Positions 33,279 to 42,800 of a DNA stretch of 47,543 bases are shown piece after piece (the first letter of the stretch is position 1; the number at the start of each line of letters is the position of its first letter). The stretch covers positions 1-47,543 of the forward strand of contig JANQTJ010000021.1 in NCBI GenBank assembly GCA_030731745.1, written 5' to 3'. The notes under the pieces are model-generated. The model searched no databases and was not told where the DNA came from. It worked only from the letters and a program-made list of their open reading frames with translations. The DNA is from Flaviramulus sp. (GTDB lineage Bacteria; Bacteroidota; Bacteroidia; Flavobacteriales; Flavobacteriaceae). The position numbers were made by a program, and so were the translations under genes.

Positions 33279-34126
33279 TGAAATACTTTAAAACAAAACA
33301 CGAGAAAAATTCTGCTAAGTTAACAGCTTTAATCTCTATTATTTTGCTGTTATTGTTGTTTGTAGTTGGAACCACTTATATGGATCCTCCTGAAGAATAC
33401 GGTGTTGCAGTAAATTTTGGAAATACAGATTTTGGTAAAGGCGATATACAACCCAAAGAACCTGTAAAATCTGAGCCTCTTAAAATTGATGAGCCATCAC
33501 AACCTGATGCATCAAAAGCAGAACCAACTGAAGCATCACAAGAAAAGGAGGAAGTTTTAACTGCTGAAAATGCCGAAGAAATAGCCATTAAAAAACAAAA
33601 AGATGCTGAGGTAAAAGCCAAAGCAATAGCAGATGCTAAAGCTAAAGCTGAGGCAGATAGAGTAGCTAAAAAATTGCGCGAACAGGAAGATAAAAAGAAG
33701 AAACTTGATGCTCTAATTGGTGGTGTTAGTAAATCAGAAGGCCCCACTACTGGTAGTGAAGGTAATGATAATAAAGCTGGTGATAATGGTCAGTTAGATG
33801 GCAAGCTTTATGCGCCTAGTTATTTTGGTGGACAAGGAACAGGAAGCGGAGGTGTTGGGTATGGTTTAAATGGAAGAGGGAGACCAACCAAGGACATATT
33901 TAAACAAGATTGTAATGAATCTGGTATGGTTGTGGTGAAGATAGAAGTAGATAAAAACGGAACAGTTGTTAGCGCAGAAACGGGTGTGAGAGGCACAACT
34001 AATACAGCGGCATGTTTATTAGAACCAGCAAAGAAAATTGCGCTATCACACAGATGGCCACCAGATTCTAAAGCACCTACTAGACAAATTGGTTTTGTAA
34101 GCGTCAATTTTGAATTAAGTAATTAA
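33278..34126 (+). CDS. Energy transducer TonB-like protein
   Basis: A 282-residue protein with a short cytoplasmic N-terminus, one membrane helix (about residues 14-34), a Pro/Glu/Lys-rich linker, an Ala/Lys-rich helix (about 108-145, likely coiled coil) and a Gly-rich stretch. A C-terminal TonB/TolA-like domain of about 75 residues follows (GMVVVKIEVDKNGTVVSAETG, with the terminal VSVNFELS strand). It spans the periplasm and passes ExbBD-derived energy to outer-membrane receptors. A single Cys pair in the C-domain (Cys at DCNESG and AACLLEP) is seen. The following folC starts immediately after its stop. Confidence 0.82.
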   Translation: MKYFKTKHEKNSAKLTALISIILLLLLFVVGTTYMDPPEEYGVAVNFGNTDFGKGDIQPKEPVKSEPLKIDEPSQPDASKAEPTEASQEKEEVLTAENAEEIAIKKQKDAEVKAKAIADAKAKAEADRVAKKLREQEDKKKKLDALIGGVSKSEGPTTGSEGNDNKAGDNGQLDGKLYAPSYFGGQGTGSGGVGYGLNGRGRPTKDIFKQDCNESGMVVVKIEVDKNGTVVSAETGVRGTTNTAACLLEPAKKIALSHRWPPDSKAPTRQIGFVSVNFELSN

Positions 34127-35344
34127 ATGACCTATCAGGATACTCTAAATTGGATGTTTTCTCAACTGCCAATGTATCAAAAGCAAGGAGCAACTGCTTT
34201 TAAAAAAGATTTATCTAACACTTTAAAGCTCTCTGAGTATTTAAATTTCCCTGAAAATCAATTTAGATCTATACATGTTGGTGGAACTAATGGCAAAGGT
34301 TCTACAAGTCATATGTTGGCATCAATTCTTCAAGAGGCTGGTTACAATGTTGCATTGTATACATCACCTCATTTAAAAGATTTTAGAGAGCGTATTAAAA
34401 TTAATGGCAAAGAAGTAAGTAAACAATTTGTTATAGGATTTATAAAGCGCCATAAAGCTTTTTTTGAAGTAAACCAACTATCATTTTTTGAAATGACTGT
34501 AGGAATGGCTTTCGATTACTTTTCAAAAAAGAAAGTTGATATAGCTGTTATTGAAGTTGGCTTGGGAGGAAGATTAGATTCAACAAATATTATTACACCA
34601 GAAGTTTCGGTAATAACCAACATAGGTTTCGATCATATGCAATTTCTTGGAAATACTTTAGAGGCTATTGCTTTTGAAAAAGCAGGAATTATAAAACCAA
34701 GTATCCCTGTAGTTATTGGAGAAACACAAAAAGAAACAAAATCTGTTTTTGGATTAATGGCTAAAAAAAATAATGCTCAAATTGTATTTGCTGATAAAAA
34801 TATAAAGGAAGTTTATAAGTCAGATTTAACTGGAAGCTATCAAGCTAAGAATATTAAAACAGTTTTGCAATCTATTAAAGTGCTTCAATCAAAAGGGTTT
34901 AAAATTACGGACGAACAATTAAAAATAGGTTTACTAAATGTTGTAAAAAATACAGGTTTATTAGGTAGATGGCAAATTTTAAATAATAGCCCCAAAGTAG
35001 TTTGTGATACTGGACATAATCGTGAAGGTTTAACCTATGTTGTAAATCAGCTTTCAAAAGAAAATTTTAATAACCTGCATATTGTTTTTGGAGTTGTAAA
35101 TGATAAAGATTTAAGCTCAATAATAGATATTATGCCAAAAAAAGCAATCTATTATTTTTGTAAACCGAATATACAGCGAGGTTTAGATACCAAAATATTA
35201 AAAGATTATTTTGCGAAGAACAATATTGAGGGAGAAGTGTATGATTCTGTAAATGAAGCTTATAATGTAGCTTTAAGAAATGCGAAAGAGACAGATTTTG
35301 TTTTTATTGGAGGCAGTACATTTGTAGTTGCAGAAATAGTTTAA
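34127..35344 (+). CDS. folC: Folylpolyglutamate synthase/dihydrofolate synthase
   Basis: A 405-residue Mur-ligase-type ATP enzyme that adds glutamate to dihydropteroate and to reduced folates. The N-terminal P-loop reads GGTNGKGSTSHML; HLKDFRERIKING, EVGLGGRLDSTN and ITNIGFDHMQFLG are the FolC-specific elements, and GRWQIL and CDTGHNREG mark the C-terminal domain. The start is directly adjacent to the tonB stop, so folC is the last gene of the exbB-exbD-tonB-folC operon. The following tRNA has its own promoter. Confidence 0.92.
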   Translation: MTYQDTLNWMFSQLPMYQKQGATAFKKDLSNTLKLSEYLNFPENQFRSIHVGGTNGKGSTSHMLASILQEAGYNVALYTSPHLKDFRERIKINGKEVSKQFVIGFIKRHKAFFEVNQLSFFEMTVGMAFDYFSKKKVDIAVIEVGLGGRLDSTNIITPEVSVITNIGFDHMQFLGNTLEAIAFEKAGIIKPSIPVVIGETQKETKSVFGLMAKKNNAQIVFADKNIKEVYKSDLTGSYQAKNIKTVLQSIKVLQSKGFKITDEQLKIGLLNVVKNTGLLGRWQILNNSPKVVCDTGHNREGLTYVVNQLSKENFNNLHIVFGVVNDKDLSSIIDIMPKKAIYYFCKPNIQRGLDTKILKDYFAKNNIEGEVYDSVNEAYNVALRNAKETDFVFIGGSTFVVAEIV

Positions 35345-35362
35345 ATTTTTATTAAAAAAGTT

Positions 35363-35392
35363 TTTGCAATATTAAAAACTAGGTTATATTTG
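35363..35392 (+). promoter_or_regulatory. Promoter of the tRNA-Val gene
   Basis: TTTG at 35363-35366 and TATATTTG at 35385-35392 match the Bacteroidota -33/-7 consensus with an 18-bp gap. The -7 element ends 14 bp before the first base of the tRNA. Confidence 0.65.
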
Positions 35393-35406
35393 CATTCCAA
35401 TTTAGA

Positions 35407-35481
35407 GGGCGCATAGCTCAGTTGGTTCAGAGCACTTGGTTTACACCCAAGGGGTCGGGGGTTCGAATCCCTCTGCGCCCA
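35407..35481 (+). tRNA. tRNA-Val (anticodon UAC)
   Basis: A 75-nt cloverleaf: acceptor GGGCGCA pairs with TGCGCCC, D stem GCTC/GAGC with loop AGTTGGTTCA, anticodon stem CTTGG/CCAAG with loop TTTACAC (anticodon TAC), a 5-nt variable loop, T stem GGGGG/CCCTC with loop TTCGAAT, and discriminator A. CCA is not encoded. It stands alone, with its own promoter and a strong terminator. Confidence 0.96.
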
Positions 35482-35482
35482 C

Positions 35483-35517
35483 AAAATCCTAAAGTATTTT
35501 ACTTTAGGATTTTTTTT
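35483..35517 (+). terminator. Rho-independent terminator after tRNA-Val
   Basis: A perfect 12-bp stem, AATCCTAAAGTA with TACTTTAGGATT, extended by A/T pairs, with a 3-nt loop and followed by a T-run. It begins 1 bp after the tRNA. Confidence 0.92.
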
Positions 35518-35549
35518 ATTATGTAATTTAAAATTTAACTTTTTATACA

Positions 35550-35581
35550 TTTGTTAATCATTCGGATAGCTTTTATCTTTA
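35550..35581 (+). promoter_or_regulatory. Candidate promoter of the LuxR-type regulator
   Basis: TTTG at 35550-35553 and TATCTTTA at 35574-35581 (one mismatch to TAnnTTTG) with a 20-bp gap, ending 21 bp before the ATG. The short leader fits. Confidence 0.5.
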
Positions 35582-35602
35582 TATTAGAAAAAAATCTATT
35601 GT

Positions 35603-36376
35603 ATGATTCTAGAAGAAATAAAAAATGTTTACAAAGATATTTTTAAATCTTATGATAAACCTTCCTTAGAAGCACATATAAAGAAGATCATTGAATTAGA
35701 TTCTTATTTACCCTATAGTTCTACTTTTTTTTGCATTACAAATACTCAAAATTTAACATTTGAATACCTCAGCAAAAATTTAACAGCTTGTTTAGGCTTG
35801 GATAGAAATGATTTAAAGGTTAAAGGTATGCGATATTTTTGGAGTAAAATGCACCCTGATGATGTTGAGCCTTGGCTTGAGGCTTTAAATCAATTAATGA
35901 TTTTCACTTTGAATAATATTGATATTACTGAAAGGCACAAAATGAGTTATACTTGGAATTATCGAATAAAAAATTCAAATGGAGTTTATTTGAATGTGAT
36001 TCAAAACACAACACCGTTAGAGTTTGATGTTGATGATAAACCTATCATAGGATTGGCACATTATACAGTTTTACATTCAAAAATAAACATACCGGTTACT
36101 GCAACCGCTAAAATATTGAATAAAAACAATGTTTATGAAACTAAGTATTTTAGTAATTTTTCTCAAAAATTATTAACCGATAGTATTAGTAATAGAGAAC
36201 GAGATATTATTAGATTACTATTTTTAAATAATTCAAGTAAATCAATAGCTAAAAAACTAAACATCAGTAATAATACAGTAGATACCCACAGAAGAAATAT
36301 TTTAAAAAAACTTAACATCTCTTCAACTGGAGAATTAATAGGAATGTTAAAATCTAATGCATTTTTAAGTTTGTAA
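35603..36376 (+). CDS. LuxR-type helix-turn-helix regulator with PAS-like domain
   Basis: A 257-residue regulator. Residues about 35-155 resemble a PAS fold (CITNTQNLTFEYLSKNLTACLGL, then MHPDDVEPW, a typical PAS-linker element). The C-terminal HTH (about 193-250; SNRERDIIRLLFLNNSSKSIAKKLNIS then NTVDTHRRNILKKL) is a textbook GerE/LuxR DNA-binding domain. No receiver domain or membrane segment is seen, so it is a one-component cytoplasmic sensor-regulator. Its ligand and targets are unknown; neighbours give no strong hint. Confidence 0.85.
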   Translation: MILEEIKNVYKDIFKSYDKPSLEAHIKKIIELDSYLPYSSTFFCITNTQNLTFEYLSKNLTACLGLDRNDLKVKGMRYFWSKMHPDDVEPWLEALNQLMIFTLNNIDITERHKMSYTWNYRIKNSNGVYLNVIQNTTPLEFDVDDKPIIGLAHYTVLHSKINIPVTATAKILNKNNVYETKYFSNFSQKLLTDSISNRERDIIRLLFLNNSSKSIAKKLNISNNTVDTHRRNILKKLNISSTGELIGMLKSNAFLSL

Positions 36377-36391
36377 AATATGACAAAACCC

Positions 36392-36414
36392 AAAAAATAC
36401 TCAAATTGAGTATT
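36392..36414 (-). terminator. Candidate terminator downstream of murF
   Basis: On the minus strand AATACTC/GAGTATT forms a 7-bp stem with a 5-nt loop, followed by six T. It lies about 125 bp beyond the murF stop. The stem is AT-rich, so strength is doubtful. Confidence 0.35.
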
Positions 36415-36540
36415 GTATTAAAAAAAAATAAACGTGAATTTTACCATAGCTATTAATTAATTCTTAGGGAGAATTTATTAAAATCAAGTGTCTCTTTAAT
36501 ATACTTTTTAAAAAGGATATTAAAAGGCACTTTTTTAAAT

Positions 36541-37815
36541 TTAAATAATATCTAAAATTCTTTCTAAAGCCATACCTCTGGATCCTTTTATTAGAATTGT
36601 AGTATTTTTTAATTCTAGAATTTCAGAGCTATTTTTAAAGCTTTCAAAAGAAGAATATTTGCTGCTTTTAATAGAATTAATTACTATACCATTAAAATTT
36701 TCACCAACAAAAATAATTTTATCAATATTTGAAGAAATAGCTAAATCAACAATATACTGGTGCTCTACTTTAGCATCATTTCCCAATTCAAACATATCCC
36801 CTAAAATAGCTATTTTATTTCCAGTTTGTTTTTCAAAGTTTGATATAGCAGCTTGCATGCTTGAAGGATTTGCATTATAGGCGTCTAAGATTATTTTATT
36901 GGAATTTTTATTAATTATTTGTGAGCGGTTATTTTTCGGGATATAATTTTCAATAGCATTTTTAATAGCTTTTGTGTCAACTTTAAAATAGCTTCCTATA
37001 GTAATAGCATAAGCGATATTTGTAAAATTATAATCTCCAATAAGTTGACTATGTATTATTTCATCTTCAAAATTGCATATTACAAAAGGATTGGCTTCAA
37101 TAAAATTAATAACCATATCTTCTTTTGAATTTCCGAAACTAAATGTATTAGCATTTTTAGTTTTATCAACTTGTATGGCATCATTGCCGTTTATAAAAAT
37201 GGTTTTATCGTGATTGATTAAAAAATCATACATTTCACTTTTACCTTTTATAACACCTTCAACACCGCCAAAACCTTCTAAATGTGCTTTTCCATAATTG
37301 GTTATTAATCCAAAATCTGGTTGTGAAATGGAGCATAAAAATTTAATTTCTTTTTGATGGTTGGCGCCCATTTCTATAATACCTATTTCAGTTTCTTCTG
37401 TAAGTGATAATAAAGTTAAGGGCACTCCAATATGGTTATTTAGATTCCCAATGGTTGCAGTGGTTATATATTTTTGAGAAAGAATAGTATTAATTAATTC
37501 TTTAGTTGTTGTTTTTCCATTGCTTCCGGTAAGAGCTATTATTGGTGTTTTTAAATAGTTTCTATGAAATGTTGCTAATTCCTGTAGCGTATTTAAAGTA
37601 TTATCAACTACAATAGTTTGAGATGATGTATAATATTCAGATTCATCAATGACAGCATATTTTGCACCTAATTCTAAAGCTTTTTCTGCATAACTATTAC
37701 CGTTAAAGTTATCCCCTTTTAAAGCGAAAAAAAGGTCGTTTTTTTTAATTTTTCTCGTATCAGTACAAATAGTATTGCATTTTAAGAAAAGCTGGTGTAA
37801 TACGTCTATTTCCAA
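36541..37815 (-). CDS. murF: UDP-N-acetylmuramoyl-tripeptide--D-alanyl-D-alanine ligase
   Basis: A 424-residue Mur ligase that adds D-Ala-D-Ala to the UDP-MurNAc-tripeptide, the last cytoplasmic step of the peptidoglycan precursor. The N-terminal domain has CTDTRKIKKNDLFFALKG; the central ATPase P-loop is LTGSNGKTTTKELI, followed by IGNLNNHIGVPLTLL and EMGANHQKEI; the C-terminal domain has LDAYNANPSSM and ILGDMFELG. All are MurF-specific. It is 80 bp after gldJ in the same direction, with a strong hairpin terminator between, so it is likely transcribed separately from gldJ. Confidence 0.94.
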   Translation of the reverse strand: MEIDVLHQLFLKCNTICTDTRKIKKNDLFFALKGDNFNGNSYAEKALELGAKYAVIDESEYYTSSQTIVVDNTLNTLQELATFHRNYLKTPIIALTGSNGKTTTKELINTILSQKYITTATIGNLNNHIGVPLTLLSLTEETEIGIIEMGANHQKEIKFLCSISQPDFGLITNYGKAHLEGFGGVEGVIKGKSEMYDFLINHDKTIFINGNDAIQVDKTKNANTFSFGNSKEDMVINFIEANPFVICNFEDEIIHSQLIGDYNFTNIAYAITIGSYFKVDTKAIKNAIENYIPKNNRSQIINKNSNKIILDAYNANPSSMQAAISNFEKQTGNKIAILGDMFELGNDAKVEHQYIVDLAISSNIDKIIFVGENFNGIVINSIKSSKYSSFESFKNSSEILELKNTTILIKGSRGMALERILDII

Positions 37816-37841
37816 GGCTTAATATTTTAAATTAAATGTAT

Positions 37842-37872
37842 AAAAAAAGTCCTAACTTTAGTTAGGACTTTT
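37842..37872 (-). terminator. Rho-independent terminator of gldJ
   Basis: A perfect 12-bp stem, AAAAGTCCTAAC with GTTAGGACTTTT, and a 4-nt loop, 23 bp beyond the gldJ stop. On the minus strand the stem runs into a stretch of seven T. Confidence 0.88.
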
Positions 37873-37894
37873 AAATTTTTATTCAAACAATTAA

Positions 37895-39586
37895 TTAGTT
37901 TTTTGTTTTGTTTTTTTCTTTTGTTTTTGATCCTACACGTGACATAGCACATCTAAATCCAATATAATCAGTAGCCATGTCTTGCGGGAAGTATCTTCTT
38001 TGAGCAGGATCTAACCAGTACTCTCTATCTTTCCATGAACCACCCTTGTAAACTCTTACTTCATCATTGATTAAAGAAGTACGGTTGTTTCTCTTGTCGT
38101 ATTCTCTAATAATATTTCCAACAGAATCTCTACTGATGTTATGTTTTGGTGAGTTATACATTTTAGTTGTTTCACTTTTATTTCCACCTTCGTTTTCCTC
38201 ATCATTAAAGCTTTCAAAGTAACGAGAAGAACGCTTATCACCATCTCTGAAGTTGATTTCATCACTTTTATCAAAGTTAGTTCTTAAATAAGTTTCATTT
38301 TCATCAACTGGCACTTGTAATATTTCACCTGGTAAATTTCTGGCTATAACTTTTCCGTTTGATAAAGTATCATATACAATATCGTCAGCAGTTACTACTT
38401 TAACAGTACCATCTTCATTTAAAGCATTTTTAGTGTAAACATTTCCACGGTAGTAGTTAAAATCGTTAAATTCATCATCTACTATTGGTCTGTATACATC
38501 TGCAACCCACTCAGCAACGTTACCAGCCATATCGTATAGTCCATAATCATTTGGTTCATAAGATTTTACAGCATTTGTAATATCTGCACCGTCATCAGAC
38601 CAACCAGCAATTCCACCATAATCACCTTTACCTTGTTTAAAGTTTGCTTTTTGGTCACCACGAGTTTTACGATCTCCAGAACGGGTATATTGTCCATCCC
38701 ATGGGTATTTTTTACGACCTCTATATAAGTTGTAACTTCTTACTTCACTTAATCCTAATGCAGCATATTCCCACTCAGTTTCAGTTGGTAGTCTGTATTT
38801 TGGAGAAATGATTCCTGTTTGGCGAGTTGCGTAGATGTTAATTGGATTACCATCTGCATCTGTTTGAGCATTTCTACTTCTTCCGCCTTCAGCATTAATA
38901 ATTTCTTCATTACCACCGTAAGTTAACGTTGGCGCGTTTATATAAGTATCGGTACTAAAATTAGAATCAGCATTCACATCAGTTATTTTTGCATCACGCT
39001 TTAAATAACCAGCTTTTTCTAAGTTATACTCATTTACTCGATCTGAGCGCCAGTTAGCAAATTCAACTGCTTGTATCCAACTTACACCAACCACTGGATA
39101 TTCTCCATAACCTGGATGACGTAAATAGTTTTCAGTCATTACTTCATTAAAACCTAAACGGTTTCTCCAAACTAATGTGTCTGGCAATGCACCATTATAA
39201 ATGGCTCTAAAATTTTCATCAGATGGCGGATAAACACGTTTAATCCAATCTAAATATTCCATATACATAGCATTGGTTACCTCAGTTTCATCCATATAGA
39301 ATGATTGAACGTGTTGTTGGTTTGGACTATTATTCCAATCATGCATAACATCATCTTGAACGCGACCTTTAGTAAAAGTGCCACCTTCTATAAAAACTAA
39401 ACCAGGGGAAGTTTCTTGTTCTTTAAAGTCGGTATTGTACTGAAAACCACCTTCTCGAGAGTTAATATTCCATCCTGTAGCTCTAGAGCTATTTTTTGAA
39501 CTCGAAGATTTTTTACAACTTGTTGAAGTAGTTAAGATAGCTGTAATTAGTAAAATCTTGATTGCTACTATTTTTCTCATATTCAT
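37895..39586 (-). CDS. gldJ: Gliding motility lipoprotein GldJ
   Basis: A 563-residue lipoprotein with a lipobox ending at about Cys24 (TTSTSC) and a Ser/Lys linker. Its body is a formylglycine-generating-enzyme-like (sulfatase-modifying factor) fold: FIEGGTFTKGR, MDETEVTNAMYMEYLDW, YPVVGVSWIQAVEFANWR, RLPTETEWEYAALG, YDMAGNVAEWVADVY and VYKGGSWKDREYWLDPAQRRY. GldJ is needed for gliding and for stability of GldK in the type IX secretion machinery. The start may be this ATG or the one two codons on (39580). It is divergent from porU, the arrangement usual in Flavobacteriaceae. Confidence 0.94.
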   Translation of the reverse strand: MNMRKIVAIKILLITAILTTSTSCKKSSSSKNSSRATGWNINSREGGFQYNTDFKEQETSPGLVFIEGGTFTKGRVQDDVMHDWNNSPNQQHVQSFYMDETEVTNAMYMEYLDWIKRVYPPSDENFRAIYNGALPDTLVWRNRLGFNEVMTENYLRHPGYGEYPVVGVSWIQAVEFANWRSDRVNEYNLEKAGYLKRDAKITDVNADSNFSTDTYINAPTLTYGGNEEIINAEGGRSRNAQTDADGNPINIYATRQTGIISPKYRLPTETEWEYAALGLSEVRSYNLYRGRKKYPWDGQYTRSGDRKTRGDQKANFKQGKGDYGGIAGWSDDGADITNAVKSYEPNDYGLYDMAGNVAEWVADVYRPIVDDEFNDFNYYRGNVYTKNALNEDGTVKVVTADDIVYDTLSNGKVIARNLPGEILQVPVDENETYLRTNFDKSDEINFRDGDKRSSRYFESFNDEENEGGNKSETTKMYNSPKHNISRDSVGNIIREYDKRNNRTSLINDEVRVYKGGSWKDREYWLDPAQRRYFPQDMATDYIGFRCAMSRVGSKTKEKNKTKN

Positions 39587-39849
39587 ACTTTTAAGTAAGC
39601 TAATAATATTTTTGGTGCTGCAATATAAGAATTAAACCTAACAACGCAAGCTATTTTTTGCATTTTAACCAAAAAAAAGTGTATTTCACCCTATTTTTAG
39701 AACCATACAACGATGTTTTTGCTGTTTTTGCCCATTCTTTTGTCTTGTATTAACGTCTGTTTTACTAATTTATTATTGTATTTTTGCTGTAGTTTTTAAA
39801 ATTGTTGTTTTTTTAATAATAACTGGATGCTAATGACGTTTATTTACTA
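39587..39849. other. Divergent gldJ-porU intergenic region
   Basis: A 263-bp AT-rich spacer that should carry both promoters. TATTTTTG at 39779-39786 (plus strand) fully matches the -7 consensus toward porU, with a weak CTG 19 bp upstream. Toward gldJ only TATATTG-like sequence is seen. No small open frame or RNA structure stands out. Confidence 0.35.
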
Positions 39850-42800
39850 ATGAAAAAGAAAATTTTATTATTTCTGTTGATTTGTTCAACGGTAGTATTT
39901 AGTCAACAAAAAAAATATTCGATAACTTGGAGTGCTTCTGAAAAAATTTCTGGAAGTAATTTTAAATTTGAAACGCCTTCTTTTAATAAAGAGTATTTTA
40001 CTTTTAATTTTGAAGATGGCTTATTATTTGTTGATCAATGGGAAACAATCAATGCTATTGACGAATCATCAATTACTGTTAGTAATGTGGTTTATGGGAA
40101 TATTACTAAAACTGAATTAAAAGATTTAGATTTAAAAACAATTCCTAGTAAGTTAAGTTATAGTTTAAAAAATTCTACTTCAAGAAATAAGCAATACGGT
40201 CATTTTCAATTAACGCCTATAATAAAAGAAGCTAATGGTGCCTTAAAAAAGGTATTGTCTTTTCAGATAGATTATAAGAATGGTAATAGCAGAAATAGAG
40301 TTTCTCCAAGTAATAAAGGTTTTAAAACATCAAAAGTTATTTCAAATTCTGCTTTAAGCTCTGGTGAATGGTATAGATTTTACCTAGATACAACAGGAGT
40401 TTTTAAATTATCTAAAAGTTTTTTGCAGCGTTTAGGTGTTAATGTAAATAATGTTGACCCTCGCAATATAAAGTTATATGGGCATGGTGGAGACATGATC
40501 CCTTTTTCAAATGCTGTAGAGTACCCTTTTGATATTCCTGAAAATGCCATAAAATTTGTTGGTGAAGAGGACGGAGTTTTTAACAATGACGATTATATTT
40601 TATTTTATGCTCGAGGTCCAAAAGGTTTTAATTCTGAAAGTTTGACTCATATTAATAGTTATACAGATAAAACATATTACTACATAAATGTTAGTTCTGG
40701 TCTAGGTAAACGAATTCGGCCATTTTCTCAACCCACAGGTAATGTGGATTTGAATATTAATACTTTTGAAGATTATAAATATCATGAAGTAGATCAATAT
40801 AATTTATTATCCTTAGGGAGGCGATGGTTTGGAGATAGATTTGATATTGAAATTAGTAAAAAATTTAATTTTGAATTCCCGGATTTAGTTACAGCCGAAC
40901 CAATAAATTTATCCGTTAAAGTAGCTGCCACTTCATCTAATAATAGTGTTATGGAAGTTGTAGTTAATAATGCATCGGTTGCTAATTTGTCTCTTGCAGG
41001 CGTATCAAGCCCTACTTTAGCGAGTGGAGCTAATTATATTGGTAATGTAAATGTAAATTCTTCAACTATTTCTGTTGAGCTTAATTTTGATAATTTAGGC
41101 AATCCAAGTACACTTGGATATTTGGATTACATATCAATAAAAGCAAAGAGAGTCTTAAATTTTTATAATAAACAATTTCAATTTGAAAATAGTGAGGTAC
41201 AGACTTTGTCTGGTATAGGGCAATACAATATATCCAATGCTTCTAAAATTTCTGAAATTTGGGAAGTCACAGATTTATACAATGTTACAAATTATGTAAA
41301 TACTGATAGTGATTCTAATTTAAGTTTCACTTCTGATTTGGGGACTTTAAAAACTTACATTGCTATAACACCTCAAGATTTTTTTGAGCCTAAATTTGAT
41401 TCTAAAACGACAGTAAATAATCAAAATATTAAAGGAACTATTTTTCAGAATAATCAAGGGCAATTTCAAGATGTCGATTATTTAATAGTTGCTCCAGATA
41501 ATTTTCTAATACAAGCTGAGCGTTTAGCACAAATTAATAAAAACCAATATAACTTAAATGTGAAAGTTGTTGGGTTAAATGAGATTTATAATGAGTTTAG
41601 TTCTGGTAATCAAGATATTGGGGCAATTAGAAATCTTGTAAAATATATTTACGATAATGCAAGCTCACCAGAAAACAGAATTAAATACTTGTGTTTATTT
41701 GGAGATGCCTCCTTTGATTATAAAGATAGAATACCGAACAATACGAATATAGTTCCTTCTTGGCATGCATACGGAAGTTTTAATTTAACAACATCATTTG
41801 TGTCTGATGATTTTTATGGGATGATGGATGATAATGAAGGCAATATGTCAACAAGTAATCGACTAGATTTAGCTATAGGAAGAATCTTAGCTGAAACGCC
41901 TCAACGTGCCAAAGAAATGATAGATAAAATAGAATCGTATTACGCAAAAGAGTCTTTTGGTAGTTGGCGTAATAATTTTGTTGTTGTTTCTGATGACGTA
42001 GATAAAGATTGGGAAGGTTTATTACAAGAAACCACAGATAATGTTGGTAATTTAGTTACACAAGAAAAGCCATTTATCAATGTTGTTAAAATCCATTCAG
42101 ATGCTTTTCAACAAGAATCTTCAGCTGGAGGAGAACGATATCCTGCAGTAACTACCGAGCTAGTAAATGCCATAGATAATGGCGCATTGGTTGTGAATTA
42201 CTTTGGTCATGGTGGCGAAGATGGATTAGCTGAAGAACGTATACTATTAAAACCAGATATTGAAGGGTTTCGAAATGTTGGTAAATTAAATTGTTTTGTA
42301 ACTGTAACCTGTGAGTTCACAAGATTTGATAATCCATTTAGGGAAACCGCTGGTGAATTCACTTATTGGAACAAAAATGCCGGAGCCATAGGTTTAATAA
42401 CTACAACCCGACAAATTTTTGTAAGTTTAGCCGTTTCATTTAATAATATATTGGGGCAATATCTATTCTCATATAGCGACAATGATACATTTGGAGATTT
42501 CGAATATCCTTCTATGGCAGAGGCATTGCGTTTAGCAAAAAGTGACCCAGCAGTAGCAGGCTCAAGTCAAAAGCGTTTGATGTTTTTTATAGGAGATCCA
42601 GCTATGAAATTAGCGTTTCCAAAACCAAATATTCGATTAACAAAAATAAATGATGTTCCTTTAGCTCAATCAACAGATACTTTAAAGGCTTTAAGTCGAG
42701 TTAAGTTTGCAGGAGAAGTTACAGATCTTTCTGGTAATATATTATCAAATTATAAAGGAATATTATCTGCAACTATCTATGATAAGTTTATAAATAGAGA

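Noticed and set aside
33376-34107. Long minus-strand frames across the tonB-like gene
   Set aside because: They arise from the biased Ala/Lys/Gly codons of the TonB linker; the plus-strand product has a clear domain order and operon context.
35341-35550. 69-codon reading frame on the minus strand over the tRNA gene
   Set aside because: It is the well-known false protein made by translating a tRNA backwards (contains WAQRDSNPRPLGC); the tRNA cloverleaf is unambiguous.
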